From positions 1,860,001 through 1,924,000 of the forward strand of contig JADILM010000003.1 in NCBI GenBank assembly GCA_016617785.1: DNA of 64,000 bases. The letters are read 5' to 3'. The stretch is from Sporobolomyces roseus (Eukaryota > Basidiomycota > Microbotryomycetes > Sporidiobolales > Sporidiobolaceae). The notes beneath the pieces are model-generated. The model was given only the letters and a program-made list of their open reading frames with translations, made no database searches and was not told the DNA's origin. Both the position numbers and the translations under genes were made by a program. Shown here in pieces: positions 34,310-45,312 of the stretch; positions within the stretch are counted from its first letter, which is position 1, and each line of letters begins with the position of its first letter.

Positions 34310-36289
34310 ATGTATGAAACAAAGTCGTTGGGAAGCGATGGGAACCAGTACAACCTGGCTCTACATGACAGCCCGCCCGACAAGACGCCCTTCTTCGAGA
34401 AATTCCACTCCCTTCCCTTCGCAACTCGAACAGCCATCCTCCTCACACTAGCTATTTCCTTTTATTCCTTAGTATCGCCTATTCCTGTCGCTCCCATCAC
34501 TCCAGCCTACTTTCTGCGCTCAACGAGCAGAAGTCGACTCGCGCTCGAATTCGTCAACTCCCTCCTTTCGCCGTTCCTCATTACAGCCTCCTTCATTCCT
34601 ATTCTACTCGGATTAGTGAACTTGAGGGTTCTCTACACACTGGACCTCGCAACGCCACTCTCCGGAAAGGTCAAATTGTGGTTGGCAGCGTTCGTTTGGG
34701 TTGGAATTCTGTCGTTAAGGGTGACATTTGCTTATGTCTTTGGGAGGGCGTTTGGCTGGGGCCATCCTCAATGGATGTCGTCGCAAGCCATTCACGAAGT
34801 CGGTCAAGGTGAGTCGAACTTTCGTGAGCTCGACGTTGAGCTGACTTTGTTCTCGTCGGATCCCCAGGTCTCGCTCCTCTCCTTCTCGTCCTCATTCTCC
34901 TCTTGTCGCTGCATGCGCGGTCACTTCAATTCGTCCCTGAGATCCCCTTCCTATGCGCAAGCTTCGTTCTTCCAGCAGAACACGGAGGTGCAGGCCAATG
35001 GCTCGGATATTCCACCGTAGTCCTCGCCTCTATCGCCTGTGCCGCCCTTGTCGTCTATCAAAGGATCAGCTCGAGCAACTCTGTAGATCTCGAAGCTCCC
35101 TCTTCACCTCGTTCTTCCTCGCAACCCCTTTCCCCTCGCAAATTCGCCCTCTTCTTCATCCCGCTGATTCCCGCTCTCGGCCTCCTCATTTCCCTCCCGC
35201 CTAAACTTTACACCACGACAGACACTATCTCTGCCGCTCACCTTCATCCCCAATCTTCAAATCTTATCTCCGTACTCCTCATGACCGCTCCTCGACCTGG
35301 CAATCCCGATTTCCTCCTGCGAACGATCGACAGCTGGCTTTCAGCTTTCCCTGATCCGGATTATCATTACAACTCGACTCCACTTCCCATCGAAACCCCT
35401 TCACTTTCCTCTCGACTTCGCCTCGTCGTCTATACCCATTTCTCAGATCACTCTCAATTCGACATCGCACAAAACCTCTTCACGAGCTCGAAAGCTCAGC
35501 ACTACCTCACCTTCCATCGGGATCCGAGAGCGGCTGGAGGTGGAGACCGACTCGATCAGCGGTTACATGTTGCTCGAGCACTCGATTTCGCTTCGAAGGT
35601 TGGAAACGCTGCCTACGTCCTCTTGACGGAGGACGACTTTCCATTATGCGAAGATGCTTCGACGGGACCTTACGGATTGATGACTTACGAGAAGACCATG
35701 GCGAAACTCGAACGAGCTTTAGTCGAGACGAATCGACTCCTTCCAGATCCCGCTTCCGGCTCAGAGCCAGGTCACTGCGGTCTCTTCGTAGCAACGGGAG
35801 GATCCGGACTCGTCATTCGTAACTCGATTGCATCAATTCTTCCCTCTGTCTTCTTGGGCGTCGACGATCCTCAAGGGTTGAAACGCGAATCGCTCGCGGC
35901 TCAAGGCGAGCTCGACGTAGCTCACGATGGACCCGACACACCAGATCTCGTCATTCAAGACTGCCTTCGAGGAAGATTGCCAGAATGTTCAATGTGCGCT
36001 CCCTCGCCTTCCTTCGATCTACCAAAAGGTTCAGCTAGGATGCCGTGGGGAGTAGCAGGGGATAGGTATGGGAAGAGCGGATTGGCGGCGACGGAGAGAT
36101 TGATACAGAGGCATTTGGGCTATCCTGAGAGTACGTTTCCAGGTAGAAGTCAGGATGGGAGTAAATGGCAGTGCGGTTGGAGGCAGCCTTTCGTGCGTTC
36201 CTTTTTGGTCTCGCTCTCACTGTATGTTGATCGATGCTGACGAGTAGCGAAACTCTCAGAATGGGGAACCTGACGTTCTAGTTGTTTGA
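34310..36289 (+). CDS. Multi-pass membrane protein with a glycosyltransferase-like domain
   Basis: I recognise the general type but cannot assign a reaction. The N-terminal third has several hydrophobic segments (about residues 40-60, 85-110, 125-150, 165-185, 215-235, 270-290), joined across an intron at about 34808-34867. The rest looks lumenal: VLLMTAPRPGNPDFLLRTID, RLVVYTHFSDHSQFDIAQ, then YVLLTEDDFPLC, where EDD could serve as the metal-binding acidic motif, LFVATGGSGLVIRN, and a Cys-rich end (DCLRGRLPECSMC, KWQCGWRQPF). It resembles GnT-IV/GT54-like or related nucleotide-sugar transferases of the secretory pathway. The last intron (36193-36247) gives the ending RNSQNGEPDVLVV. Other acceptors would give different C-termini, so that end is less certain. 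About 620 residues. Confidence 0.6.
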
Positions 36290-36611
36290 GCTCGTTCTCC
36301 ATCTCGCAGTCCTTTGTCGTTCCTCCTTCGCTGGGTTTTTGCGTATCATACCTCTTTGCTTATTTCTATGCCAGGTGCATTGTATTGATCGACTACAAGA
36401 GTACCCTCGTCGCAAGCTTCGCTCGCATCTTCGGTCACATGAAAAGCGAAACGACAAAGTTTGGTTGCGATCAACAGCGACAAAGACTAGAGGAGAGGTA
36501 TAACGTGAGGAACAAAGCGAAGCGAGTTAGGTATAGAGACGAAACAGAACAGATTAGAAGAGATAGAGGAGAAGAGGGGTAGACGAGATAGGGGATAGAA
36601 AACGATCACGG
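36290..36611. other. Convergent 3' regions
   Basis: The 322 bp between two convergent stop codons should hold both 3' untranslated regions. The plus-strand frame at 36286-36582 (98 codons) would be an alternative 3' end of the left gene if a different acceptor were used. No other feature seen. Confidence 0.45.
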
Positions 36612-39485
36612 CTATAGATTCGTATGAATGCGTTTGACGATGTAATCCGAATGCTCCTTGGTCCAGACATAACAAGCACCACTGTCCCTCTGAATACCCC
36701 CTCCCGGTCGAGAAGCGAGGGAATCTGATAACCACCCAGCTTTCCTTCCGAAGTCGAGAGTCGCTTTGTCCGAGAGGTCTTCGTCTTCCTCCTCATCGAG
36801 AGAGATACGTAACTCTTCCAGAGAAAGACGGGATGAGTCTGGGCGAAGGTGCGAGGTCGTAATTGGACGAGTCGGAGTGAAGAGGGACAAGGAGTCGAGC
36901 GAGAGGTAGCCTTCTTGAACGCATACTCCAGTCGACGTGAATGCGATGAGGGTCAAGTGAGCACGTCCTTCAGGTGTCGACGTCAGGAGATGGCTGACAT
37001 TGCGGATGCTTTGATCTGAAGGCCATTTGAAAGAGAACGAGGGTTTGACAACGAGCGGTGAAGGTTGAGTATCGTCGTGTGATGAGAGTTGCGAGTGAGG
37101 CGTGAGAGGAGATTCGACGAGATATGTCGAGTGACCTTTCGAGACCAATTGGAATCGTTTGCCTGTCCTCCTGCCTCGAATCGGCACGATCAACTGCTCA
37201 ATCACCACCCACTCTCCCGTTCCCTGACCCTCATTCACTCCCAGCCTTCCACCGAGTTCTTCGTTAGATTCGTTCTTCCCTCCCCCGAGTCTCCTTCCCA
37301 ACGCAATCCCTTTCTCACCCCTAAACTCCATCGGAACATTCGCCGTACTCTTACTCTCGACAAACTCCTGAACTTTCTTGACAAACGAATAGTCCTTCAA
37401 ACTAAGGGAGACGGTTGATCTATGAGAAGAAGTGGTGGAGCGGACAGAATTGGAGAGAGATTTGGTTCGAGCGCGAGAGAGGGAGGGTGAAGGGGGTGAG
37501 GGGAGTTGGAGTTCGAGGACGTCGTAGGAAGAGAGTCGGATTAGGACGGTGCGATGTGTCATGCCGAGGAGGAGACACAGGGAGGAAGGGTAGGGCACGC
37601 TCGGAGGGGCAGAGGAGGAGTGATGAGACGAATGGTACGAAGCGGTAAAGGGAGATGGGGTAGAAGGCCGTGATGGTTCGGGAGATCGGACGAGCTGAAC
37701 AAAACGAGGTGTAGACGGAGCCTGTGATGGCGATGAATTCGTACATCAGTCGATGCAGTCGACAGATGCGCGAGGAATCTCAACTCACCGTTAACTCCCT
37801 CGTCAATTTCCAACTCCTTTTGTCTCCCGCTTCACTCTCAAACAAATACACTATACCCTTCGTAGCAACCAACAAGAATAGCTTCCCTCGTTCCTCTTCC
37901 CTGATCTTCTTTCGCCTCAATTGCTCATTGTTCAAATCTTCCGTATCTTCTTCTTCACTCTCCTCTTCTGTATCGTCCTCTAAATCGCGGGGAGGCATTC
38001 GAGAGATCTGAAAGAATAGAATTGGAGTGTGAGGCTTCGGGAGAGGGAGTTTGACGTGAGAGTTGTACCATTCGAAAGGGAGGGAATCTGGTTCTTGAGG
38101 GGAGGAAGGGGATCGAAGATGAGTAGAAGAGGAAGTACGAGAGCGTGTAGAGGTAGGAGATATGATAGGCTGATCGGAGAGGGCATGAGAGGAGTCTGAA
38201 CTCGTTCTGCGAGAGTGTGATTGAGTCACTGAGGGTTCTTTGCCTTTCCCTTTCGCCGAGGGTGAACCGAGGAAAGAGCGTAGAGCAGTGAAGGATGAGG
38301 TTCGATTATGATGAGAAGAATGAGATGGAGATTGGAGAGAAGCGAGGTCAAGCGGCTTTGAGGTCTAAGTCAAGGTCAAATCTCGCGTCAAGCTCTGTTT
38401 GAGATGGAAAAGCTCGGGGAGCGTACCTCGTTGTAGGTCCTCCATTTGACGAGATTGATGATAGCAGCGATACTCCACATCTTAATATCCATCTCACCAC
38501 CGTTACTGATCAGAGCAAGGAGTAATCCTTTCGCACCATCCGATTTCGGTTTCGCATCTTCGACAAAGCAATCGAGATGATGTACTGCGATCCCCGTCCA
38601 GATTGGGATAATCCTCGCCGGTGATTTCGAAGGAGAGGAAGGTAAAGCGGAAGTACGAAGTGGAGCTGAAGAGGAGAGAACTGGGTCGAGGTCGGCGAGA
38701 TAGAGTCCAGCTCGAGTTCCGATCAATAGGAATCGATCTGGTTCTCCTGCTGTCTTCGGAGAGGGTGATTGGGTAGGCAAAACCATCCCACAGAGAGGTT
38801 GATCCGGTAATCCTCGATCGAAACGAGAACCAAGTTGTTCAATCGTGACATTCTTGGTCAAACGATGCTTCATCGCTGCTCCTCCTGATGCTGAGCTACT
38901 TGATCGTGACCTTCTTTCTTGCTGTTGGTCTGCGGAGGTAGAGGGTTGTAACAAGGACGAAGGATCCGGATTCGACACTCGATACGGATTCGAAGCTGCC
39001 AATAACCTCTTCTCCATCTGATCATCCCTCATTCTAGCTCTCTCCCTCTCCTCATCGTCTACGTGCGCCTCCTCTCCCCTCTGTCCAACTCGATTCCCGT
39101 TATCCAATCCCTCGTCGGGTAAGGTCCAACTACTCTTCTCCAACTTCCCACTCTGCTTCAATTCGTCCCTCTCTTCCCTCCTCTCGTTGCCTCGTTTCTC
39201 GACCCAATTCCTCCAACGTCCAAATCTCGCATTGTCGGGTTCAGCTAATCGAGTCTCTTCGTAACTTGGAGGTACTTCTGAATCGTTCCCTCCTGTTTCA
39301 TTCGAGAGTGCGTACATGTTGTTATGATGTGTGGTGTCTGATGAGGAGACTAGTCCAGCTGGTAGTCGCTGTGAGGAAGGTAGAGGAGTTGTTGACGTTG
39401 AATGACTCGGAGGCGATGCAAGGGAGGAGATTCGAGGAGGAGGAGGAGGTGGCTTTGACTGTTGGTCCTCTTGAGGGTTGGCCAT
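36612..39485 (-). CDS. CNH-like beta-propeller protein of unknown function
   Basis: The first ATG in frame is at 39485 (MANPQEDQQSKPPPPPPR); the two codons upstream begin with GTG. The N-terminal 200 residues are disordered and charged. Then FLLIGTRAGLYLADLDPVL, WTGIAVHHLDCFVEDAKP, GLLLALISNGGEMDIKMWSI, LPFEWYNSHVKLPLPKPH, and LFLLVATKGIVYLFESEAG follow the order of strands in a citron-homology (CNH) propeller: an initial LLVGT-type strand, a mid-domain Leu-rich strand and a late VATK strand. Later parts include CLLLGMTHRTVLIRLSSYDV and AHLTLIAFTSTGVCVQEGYL. Introns lie near 38430-38365 and 37790-37720. No RhoGEF or kinase domain accompanies it, unlike most CNH proteins. Assignment to CNH is by eye; an unrelated WD-like propeller is possible. 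Confidence 0.6.
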
Positions 39486-39631
39486 GCTCACTATATCCTC
39501 TAGGAGGTCCAGTGAGGGGTGGGAGTAACGTCAGGAAGATGAGACAAAACGGGAAGAGAGCAAAACAAACGACGACGACGATCCCCTCCCTTCTACCTTT
39601 CCACTAGAGCACCACAACTGAAGAACTCGAT
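39486..39631. promoter_or_regulatory. Divergent promoter region, CNH-like / small acidic protein
   Basis: 146 bp separate the start codons of the two divergent genes. No recognisable motif. Confidence 0.5.
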
Positions 39632-40845
39632 ATGCACGGCTTACAACTACCACGTAAACCCACTCAACCATTACCGCCCCTCGCCTCCTCCTCTTCCTCC
39701 CACTCACCAGATCCCGAACCTCTCCCAACTCTCTCCCGATTCCGTCCTCAACCCCCACCAAATTTCGCACTCCACCGTACCCAAGCCCGAACTCTAAGGG
39801 GAGAAAAGAAATCACCTTTCGTACCCAAGAAAACTCAACAAAGTACAAATCATTTCAATACTTCTCCTTCTAGGGAAGAAGGGTTCTCGAAAGGTTACGG
39901 TACTCAAACGAGTGGGAGAGGGAAAGAGAGGGATTTGATGGGTTGTTCAGTTGAACAATTGAGGGATTTGTTGGTGAAAAATCAATTATTATTGGATTCA
40001 CCGTATGTTCTTTCCTCTCTCTACCTTCTGTTGTCTGATCGAGTTTGATAGGCTGACCTTAGTTGATGTGGGAATTTCATAGGGAAACGTTTGTTAATTT
40101 ACCGGGAGGGGATTCGAGGTTGAGATCTCAACAAACTAGGATAGAGAATCGATTGAAAGAGTTACTCGACATGACACAGATCAAACGGGAATTAGATGGC
40201 ACTCATTTGGAGACGGAGGAAGAGAGAACAGTCAAGGTCGAGGAAGGAATGCAAGATATTGACGGATTGGGAGATATCGGGGACGAAGCGAGTTCACCTC
40301 AAACTAAAAGGAGAATCGTTGCTAGAATACAGGTGCGCTTGTTATTCTCCTCTATATCTTCCTCATGAGCTGATATAGAGTAAATACGGTCTGGTACAGG
40401 CTTCGAATCCACATGCCATGAGTCTGACGGAATCTTTACAATTACAAAGACAAGCAGTAGCGCGAGATCGAATGCAAACGGAACGACGACAGACTCAGAT
40501 GGAGTTGGATGAGAAACGACCTGAACGTGTTGGAGGGTTGCTCAAGAACGCATTAGGGAATACGACGGGTGGGAACAAGAATTTAGGTTCATTCATGTGC
40601 GTTTTCCAATCACTTTTACGCCAGTTTCCCCCAAGACTGATTTGAAGTCGATGTGGGAATGCAGGTTTGCGGGTAACGATGATTCGGATGAAGAGTTGGA
40701 TGAGGAAGCTATTGAAGATTGGTTGAATCAGGGAAGGACTGGAGTAAATGGAGAATTGAACGAAGAAGAGAATGAGCAGTTGAACCCTTTGAAAACTGCT
40801 TATATGACAGGGTGGAACAGGGCTGCTGCTGAAGAGGGTGGGTAG
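39632..40845 (+). CDS. Acidic protein of unknown function, possible Gdown1-like motif
   Basis: I do not recognise this gene with certainty. The N-terminus (MHGLQLPRKPTQPLPPL) and the first 90 residues are Pro- and Ser-rich. The best-ordered part is a helical stretch SVEQLRDLLVKNQLLLDSP, joined across an intron to ETFVNLPGGDSRLRSQQTRI and ENRLKELLD. It resembles the motif of the metazoan RNA polymerase II subunit Gdown1 (GRINL1A): leucine-rich helix, short loop with Pro and Gly, second helix. A Gln/Arg helix (LQLQRQAVARDRMQTERRQT) and a strongly acidic tail (DDSDEELDEEAIEDWLNQG) follow. Three introns (about 40003-40081, 40333-40400, 40598-40663) keep the frame. About 330 residues. The resemblance is weak and by eye only. 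Confidence 0.55.
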
Positions 40846-40941
40846 TCCCTTATTACTCGGGAAACTAAACTTCTGCTTTCACTACGACAAAAAAAGGACA
40901 ACAAGCGAGAACTGAGAGAAGAGGGGGGAGAGACGAAAGAA

Positions 40942-41912
40942 CTACTTGAGCCATTCACCTTTACGAGTTGCTTTAGCAACTTCTGACTCGGCCGTGTTGT
41001 TGAGATACCTTTGATATACGCTCTTGTAGGCTTCCTTCTCACTAATCGTATCCTTGACACTCTTCCTCTCCAAGATTCGCTTTACATAACCCTCCAACCC
41101 TTCTCCCAAGTCGCTAATCTTGAGATCCCTATGCTCGACGAGTATATCCAACCTGACGATCCAAGGAGCGATGACACAATCCAACAACCCAAAGTTTTTC
41201 CCCCTACTCCACTCACCACCCTTGACAAACCACTGATCCCAAACATCCTTGAACGCTTGAACCAACGCTTCTTTCGCTTCCTTTTGTTGTTGAGGTTCTT
41301 GCGCTTGAAGGAGTTTGTAGTAGGATGGTACGAGGACGTTTGAGATTTGAGCAGAAGCGAGTCGGACTAATCCGTTCTCGTGTGGATCAGAAGAGCGGAG
41401 AGGGTTGGTCGAGGGAAATGCATCTTCGAGGTATTCGAGTAGGACGAGGGATTCGTATAAAGCTTTCCCATCGTGTTCGAGAGCGGGGACGAGACCTGCG
41501 AATTTCACCGTGACCTCGATCAGATTCGTGACGACCAAAGTTCTCGTTGTGGAGGGAGGTGAGAACGTACCTTTGGGGTTGACGGCGAGGAAGTGGGCTT
41601 CTTTCTTGTAGGGATCAATCTCGTTGTATTGATAAGGAATCCCTCTTTCTTCCAATGCAATCCAAACTCGTTGAACGAAGGGCTGTTTCACTCTATCGAG
41701 ATCAGCAGCGTTCCATCAGTCGCAATAGCGTCGAATTGAAACTCACACAGAACCAACCCTATCAGCAGCGAAGAGACGAGTCAGCGAGTGAAAGAGCAGA
41801 TGAGAGAAGGAGAACTTACAGAATGGAAAACGAGGGAATCTTTTGTAGAGTGTTTGTCGACTGTTTTGGCAGCTTGTCCAGTAGCGTGAGGTGGATCAAT
41901 CTTGTCTGGCAT
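40942..41912 (-). CDS. Omega-like glutathione S-transferase
   Basis: This is a predicted cytosolic thiol transferase or glutathionyl reductase. The thioredoxin-like N-domain carries GWFCPFVQRVWIALEERGIP, where Cys is the omega-class active-site residue. It is assembled from two splices, the acceptor of the second being AACAG just before CCC TTC. NPKG/LVPALEHDGKALYES supplies the cis-Pro and glutathione-binding region, again across an intron (about 41572-41508). The helical C-domain begins LLEYLEDAFPSTNPL; FGLLDCVIAPWIVRLDIL is the conserved C-domain helix. The ATG at 41912 starts MPDKIDPPHATGQAAK. About 270 residues, the usual size. It is divergent from ARH1. Confidence 0.85.
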
Positions 41913-42152
41913 AGTCTCTGTGTGCTGTGAGAGAAGCAGAGGGGAAAGTGGAGGTTTTGGAAAATGACGTGAGTCACTTGGAGAACTGTGAGCTGGAGTA
42001 AGCGAGACAGGGGAAAGCTCACATGTGATGGTGAAGTTTGATCGGATGTAGGGGAGAATGGAAGGAAGAGAAGAAGAGAAGAATCCCGATCGAGTCTAAA
42101 AAAGTTGTGAGAGAATCTCTGCTTTCGACGCCTCACTCTACAACACTCTCAG
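41913..42152. promoter_or_regulatory. Divergent promoter region, GST / ARH1
   Basis: 240 bp separate the two start codons. Purine-rich on the plus strand in the middle. No recognisable motif. Confidence 0.5.
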
Positions 42153-43967
42153 ATGCTCTTACGGATACCACGACTCTTTCAGAACACCCTGCCGCGGTTG
42201 CAGCTCACCTCCTCTCTCCCTCGCTCTTTCTCCTCGACTTCTCTCTCTAGATCTTCAACTCCCAATTCCTCGTCCTCCTCAACCCCAAGACGAGTTTGTA
42301 TAGTAGGAGGAGGACCAGCTGGATTCTACGCTGCTTCAAGGTTACTCTCACTACCTGGGAGTGAAAGTACAAAGGTCGATTTGTACGAATTGTTGCCGAC
42401 TCCGTTTGGATTGGCTAGGTTCGGAGTAGCTCCTGATCACCCCGAAGTAAAGGTTCGTCTGACTCTCTCTTCACATAAATCGGCGAGAGACGCTGATGGC
42501 TCAGTGAGAGACTTGCTCAGAACTGCGAACATAAATTTGAAGAAACCGCTCAAGATCCTCGATTCCGATACTTTGGCAACGTACAAATCAGTGGAGACTC
42601 TACCCCACCTTCCACTCACTCTTCCTCCTCTTCTTCCTCTTCCTCCTCCTCTACGATCGTTCCCAACCTCTCTCCCTCTTCACTCGCGATCCAAATCCCT
42701 CTCTCGACTCTCCGAAACCACTACGATTCAGTCCTCCTCACTTACGGCGCGTCCCTCGATCGACCCCTCTCGATTCCAGGTGAATTCGAACTCTCAAACG
42801 TTTTATCAGCGAGGACATTCGTAAATTGGTACAATGGACATCCTTACCATTCTTCCCTCCTATCGCCTTTACTCGACTTGAGCAAGATCAATCACGTATC
42901 GATCATAGGTCAAGGAAACGTAGCGTTGGATGTAGCGAGGATGTTATTGAAACCGGTTGAAGAATTGAAAGAGTTTGATTTACCTGATTACGCTTTAGCT
43001 GAATTGGCGAGGAGTCGAGTCAAGACGGTCGAGATTGTGGGTAGGAGAGGATTGGTACAGTTTGCGGGAACTACCAAGGAAGTTAGGGAGATGTTACAAC
43101 TAGAGGGAGTCGGGTTTGAAGGGATCGAAAAAGAGATGTTGAGTCAAAGTCAAAGGGAAGTGGAAGGGATGACGCAGGAACAAGGTGGGAGAGCTAAGAA
43201 ACGAATGATGGGGTTATTGGAGAAGGGGAGTAAAACGAAATTGGGACAGGCCGACAAGAGTTGGAGTTTAAAATTCTTGAGATCTCCAACGAGACTCTTA
43301 CCCTCTGATCCGACTCAAGCTCAAGTCGAGGGACAAGAAACGACTTTTGGATCGATCTTTTCGGCACCGCAGAAAGTTGGAGCAATAGAGTATGATTTGA
43401 ATCGATTAATCCGTGGTCAGAATTCGGAGGATCCGAATGATTTCAGAGCGGAGGCAACGGGGGAAACAAAGAGGGTCGAAACGGATATGGTTTTCAAATC
43501 TGTTGGGTACCGATCTATTGGATTACCGGGCTTGCCATTCGACGAGAGGAAAGGAGTTGTGAGGAATATTGATGGACGAGTGACAGATGATGAGGGTTCA
43601 ATCGTACGTTCTCCTCCCTTCCTACCTTCTCTGATCCTCACTGATGAGTCGCCGAGGGTAGCTCGAGGGGCTGTATACATCCGGATGGCTCTCCCGTGGT
43701 CCGACAGGAGTGATCGCTACTACCATGTTCAACGCATTCTCCACCGCAGACCTAATCGCTTCCGACCTCTCAACCTCTTCCTCACCGGAAAAAGCAAGTG
43801 AAGGAGATATAGAGAGTATGATTGAGCGGTATAGGGAGGGGAAAAAGGTGGTGAGTTGGAAAGAGTGGGAGAGGATCGATAGGGTTGAGAGGGAGAGGGG
43901 GAGGGAGAAAGGGAAATTGAGGGAGAAGATTACGAGCGTCGAGGAAATGTTGAGGATTATAGAATAG
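42153..43967 (+). CDS. ARH1: Mitochondrial NADPH:adrenodoxin (ferredoxin) reductase
   Basis: This FAD enzyme passes electrons from NADPH to mitochondrial ferredoxin, for iron-sulfur cluster and heme A synthesis. The N-terminus (MLLRIPRLFQNTLPRLQ, then Ser/Arg-rich) is a presequence. The FAD fold is VCIVGGGPAGFYAASRLL; YELLPTPFGLARFGVAPDHP follows, and across an intron (42453-42520, GTTCGT donor) NCEHKFEETAQDPRFRYFGN. The NADPH site is VSIIGQGNVALDVARML. After the second intron (about 43604-43659) the C-terminal FAD signature LYTSGWLSRGPTGVIATTMF appears. About 560 residues; an insertion of Ser residues lies after the first FAD region. The ferredoxin gene is not in the window. Confidence 0.94.
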
Positions 43968-44256
43968 ATTCTGAATCAGCACTAGAGAGAGTTCATCTTT
44001 GTTGTATTGAATACGAAAAAAACTTTTGTTAAGGTTTTCGAAAACCCTCGCATTTTTCTTTCTTTTACATCGTCCATCTTCCCTAGTCTTCTTTGGGCTA
44101 TCTTCGTTTTCTCATCCTTCGCTCGCAAAGACGAGACTATAGCTCATAGCAAGAGACAGCAAAAGTCTTTTTCGAATAATAACGACAACATTTGATAATT
44201 TCGACATGGATAAATTCGTACAAGCTACTCCACCACCTGGCCCTCCCTTTATCCTT

Positions 44257-45157
44257 TCAAACGAATTTGACACCATCCCCTTCCTCTCCCAACGTCCCTT
44301 TCAAAACAGTACACTTCCCTTCCTTTCTCAAAATCTCTAGCACTTTCCGAAGCAGGCCTTCTGGCAATTTATAGAATTCTGTGTAATCCATCTTGTATGA
44401 TTCATCAGTCTTGCGAAATTTTGCGGAGAGATGAGTGCAGGAAGGAACGCACCGAGTGAGGAAACGTTTGGATCTTGAGTCAATTCGTAGAACGTCAATA
44501 TACTTCCTTGTTGACCCGTCTCTTTAATCTGTAAAGTCGACTCTTACTTCGACATCAGCCACTTTATTGGCGTTTGTAGAGATGGAGAGTGCAGCTTACC
44601 CAATCGTAAATTGTTTTTGACCATTCTTGAGGAGTTTTCCAATAGATGTAACAACCACCTTTGATCGTTGGTGGTTTCCCTGAAGATGCTAGGACTGAGC
44701 GAGAGGATGGAGGAATGTGGAACTCGATTGTGGGTGAAGAGGAAGTCGACATGTGAAGGAGGATTTCAGACAAGACTTCAAGTGGTAATTGACCTGCACC
44801 ACTCCGGATGCTCTATGAGCATTTCTTCTCAGGCTGGATAGAGTAGAGAAGAGCAAACTTACGTTTGATTGACTTGTTATTGAACAATTCCAACTCGTTA
44901 ACCAACTGATTCGATACCACTTCAAACTCTGACCTCTTCGTGAATTTACAATAAGCGAGTATGAGTTGTATCCATTGTTGAAGTTGGTGAGACCAGGTTT
45001 GAGGGTTGGGTTGTTTGGTGAAGAATGGAGGGAAGGAATAAATTGAAGGGAAGAGGAAACCTGATGAGGGGGACAAGAGGGGTTGGAGAGTTAATCGAGG
45101 AGTTGGGGGAGCTCGAGGAGTAGAATGAGTGGCTGGAAGGGAACTCGTGGATTGCAT
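44257..45157 (-). CDS. VPS25: ESCRT-II subunit Vps25
   Basis: Vps25 is the ESCRT-II component that binds ESCRT-III during sorting of ubiquitinated cargo into multivesicular bodies. The signature FPPFFTKQPNPQTWSHQL, then QQWIQLILAYCKFTK, is near residues 40-75, followed by NNKSIKRQLPLEVLSEILLH, GGCYIYWKTPQEWSKTIYDW and the second winged helix SLEFYKLPEGLLRKVLEILR. The end is GDGVKFV, as in the family. Three introns are needed: one splits the Arg codon of KRQL; the others follow YDW and split the Glu codon of SLEF. The last acceptor must be CACAG, 13 bp downstream of a decoy AG, for the frame to work. About 230 residues. The N-terminal extension of about 35 residues is Ser/Pro-rich. It is divergent from GPN1. 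Confidence 0.9.
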
Positions 45158-45312
45158 GGTTAAGGGGAGGGATGAAGAGAGGAAAGTTCGGAGAAAGGTT
45201 CATCTTTAAATTGCTACCATTCACTACAACTATCAACAAACACTCGAGAGACTACCTAGAACAGCTCAAATAGATCATAGTAACACCTCTACTCCCGCGC
45301 AACTCAGCCAGG
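45158..45312. promoter_or_regulatory. Divergent promoter region, VPS25 / GPN1
   Basis: 155 bp separate the two start codons. No recognisable motif. Confidence 0.55.
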
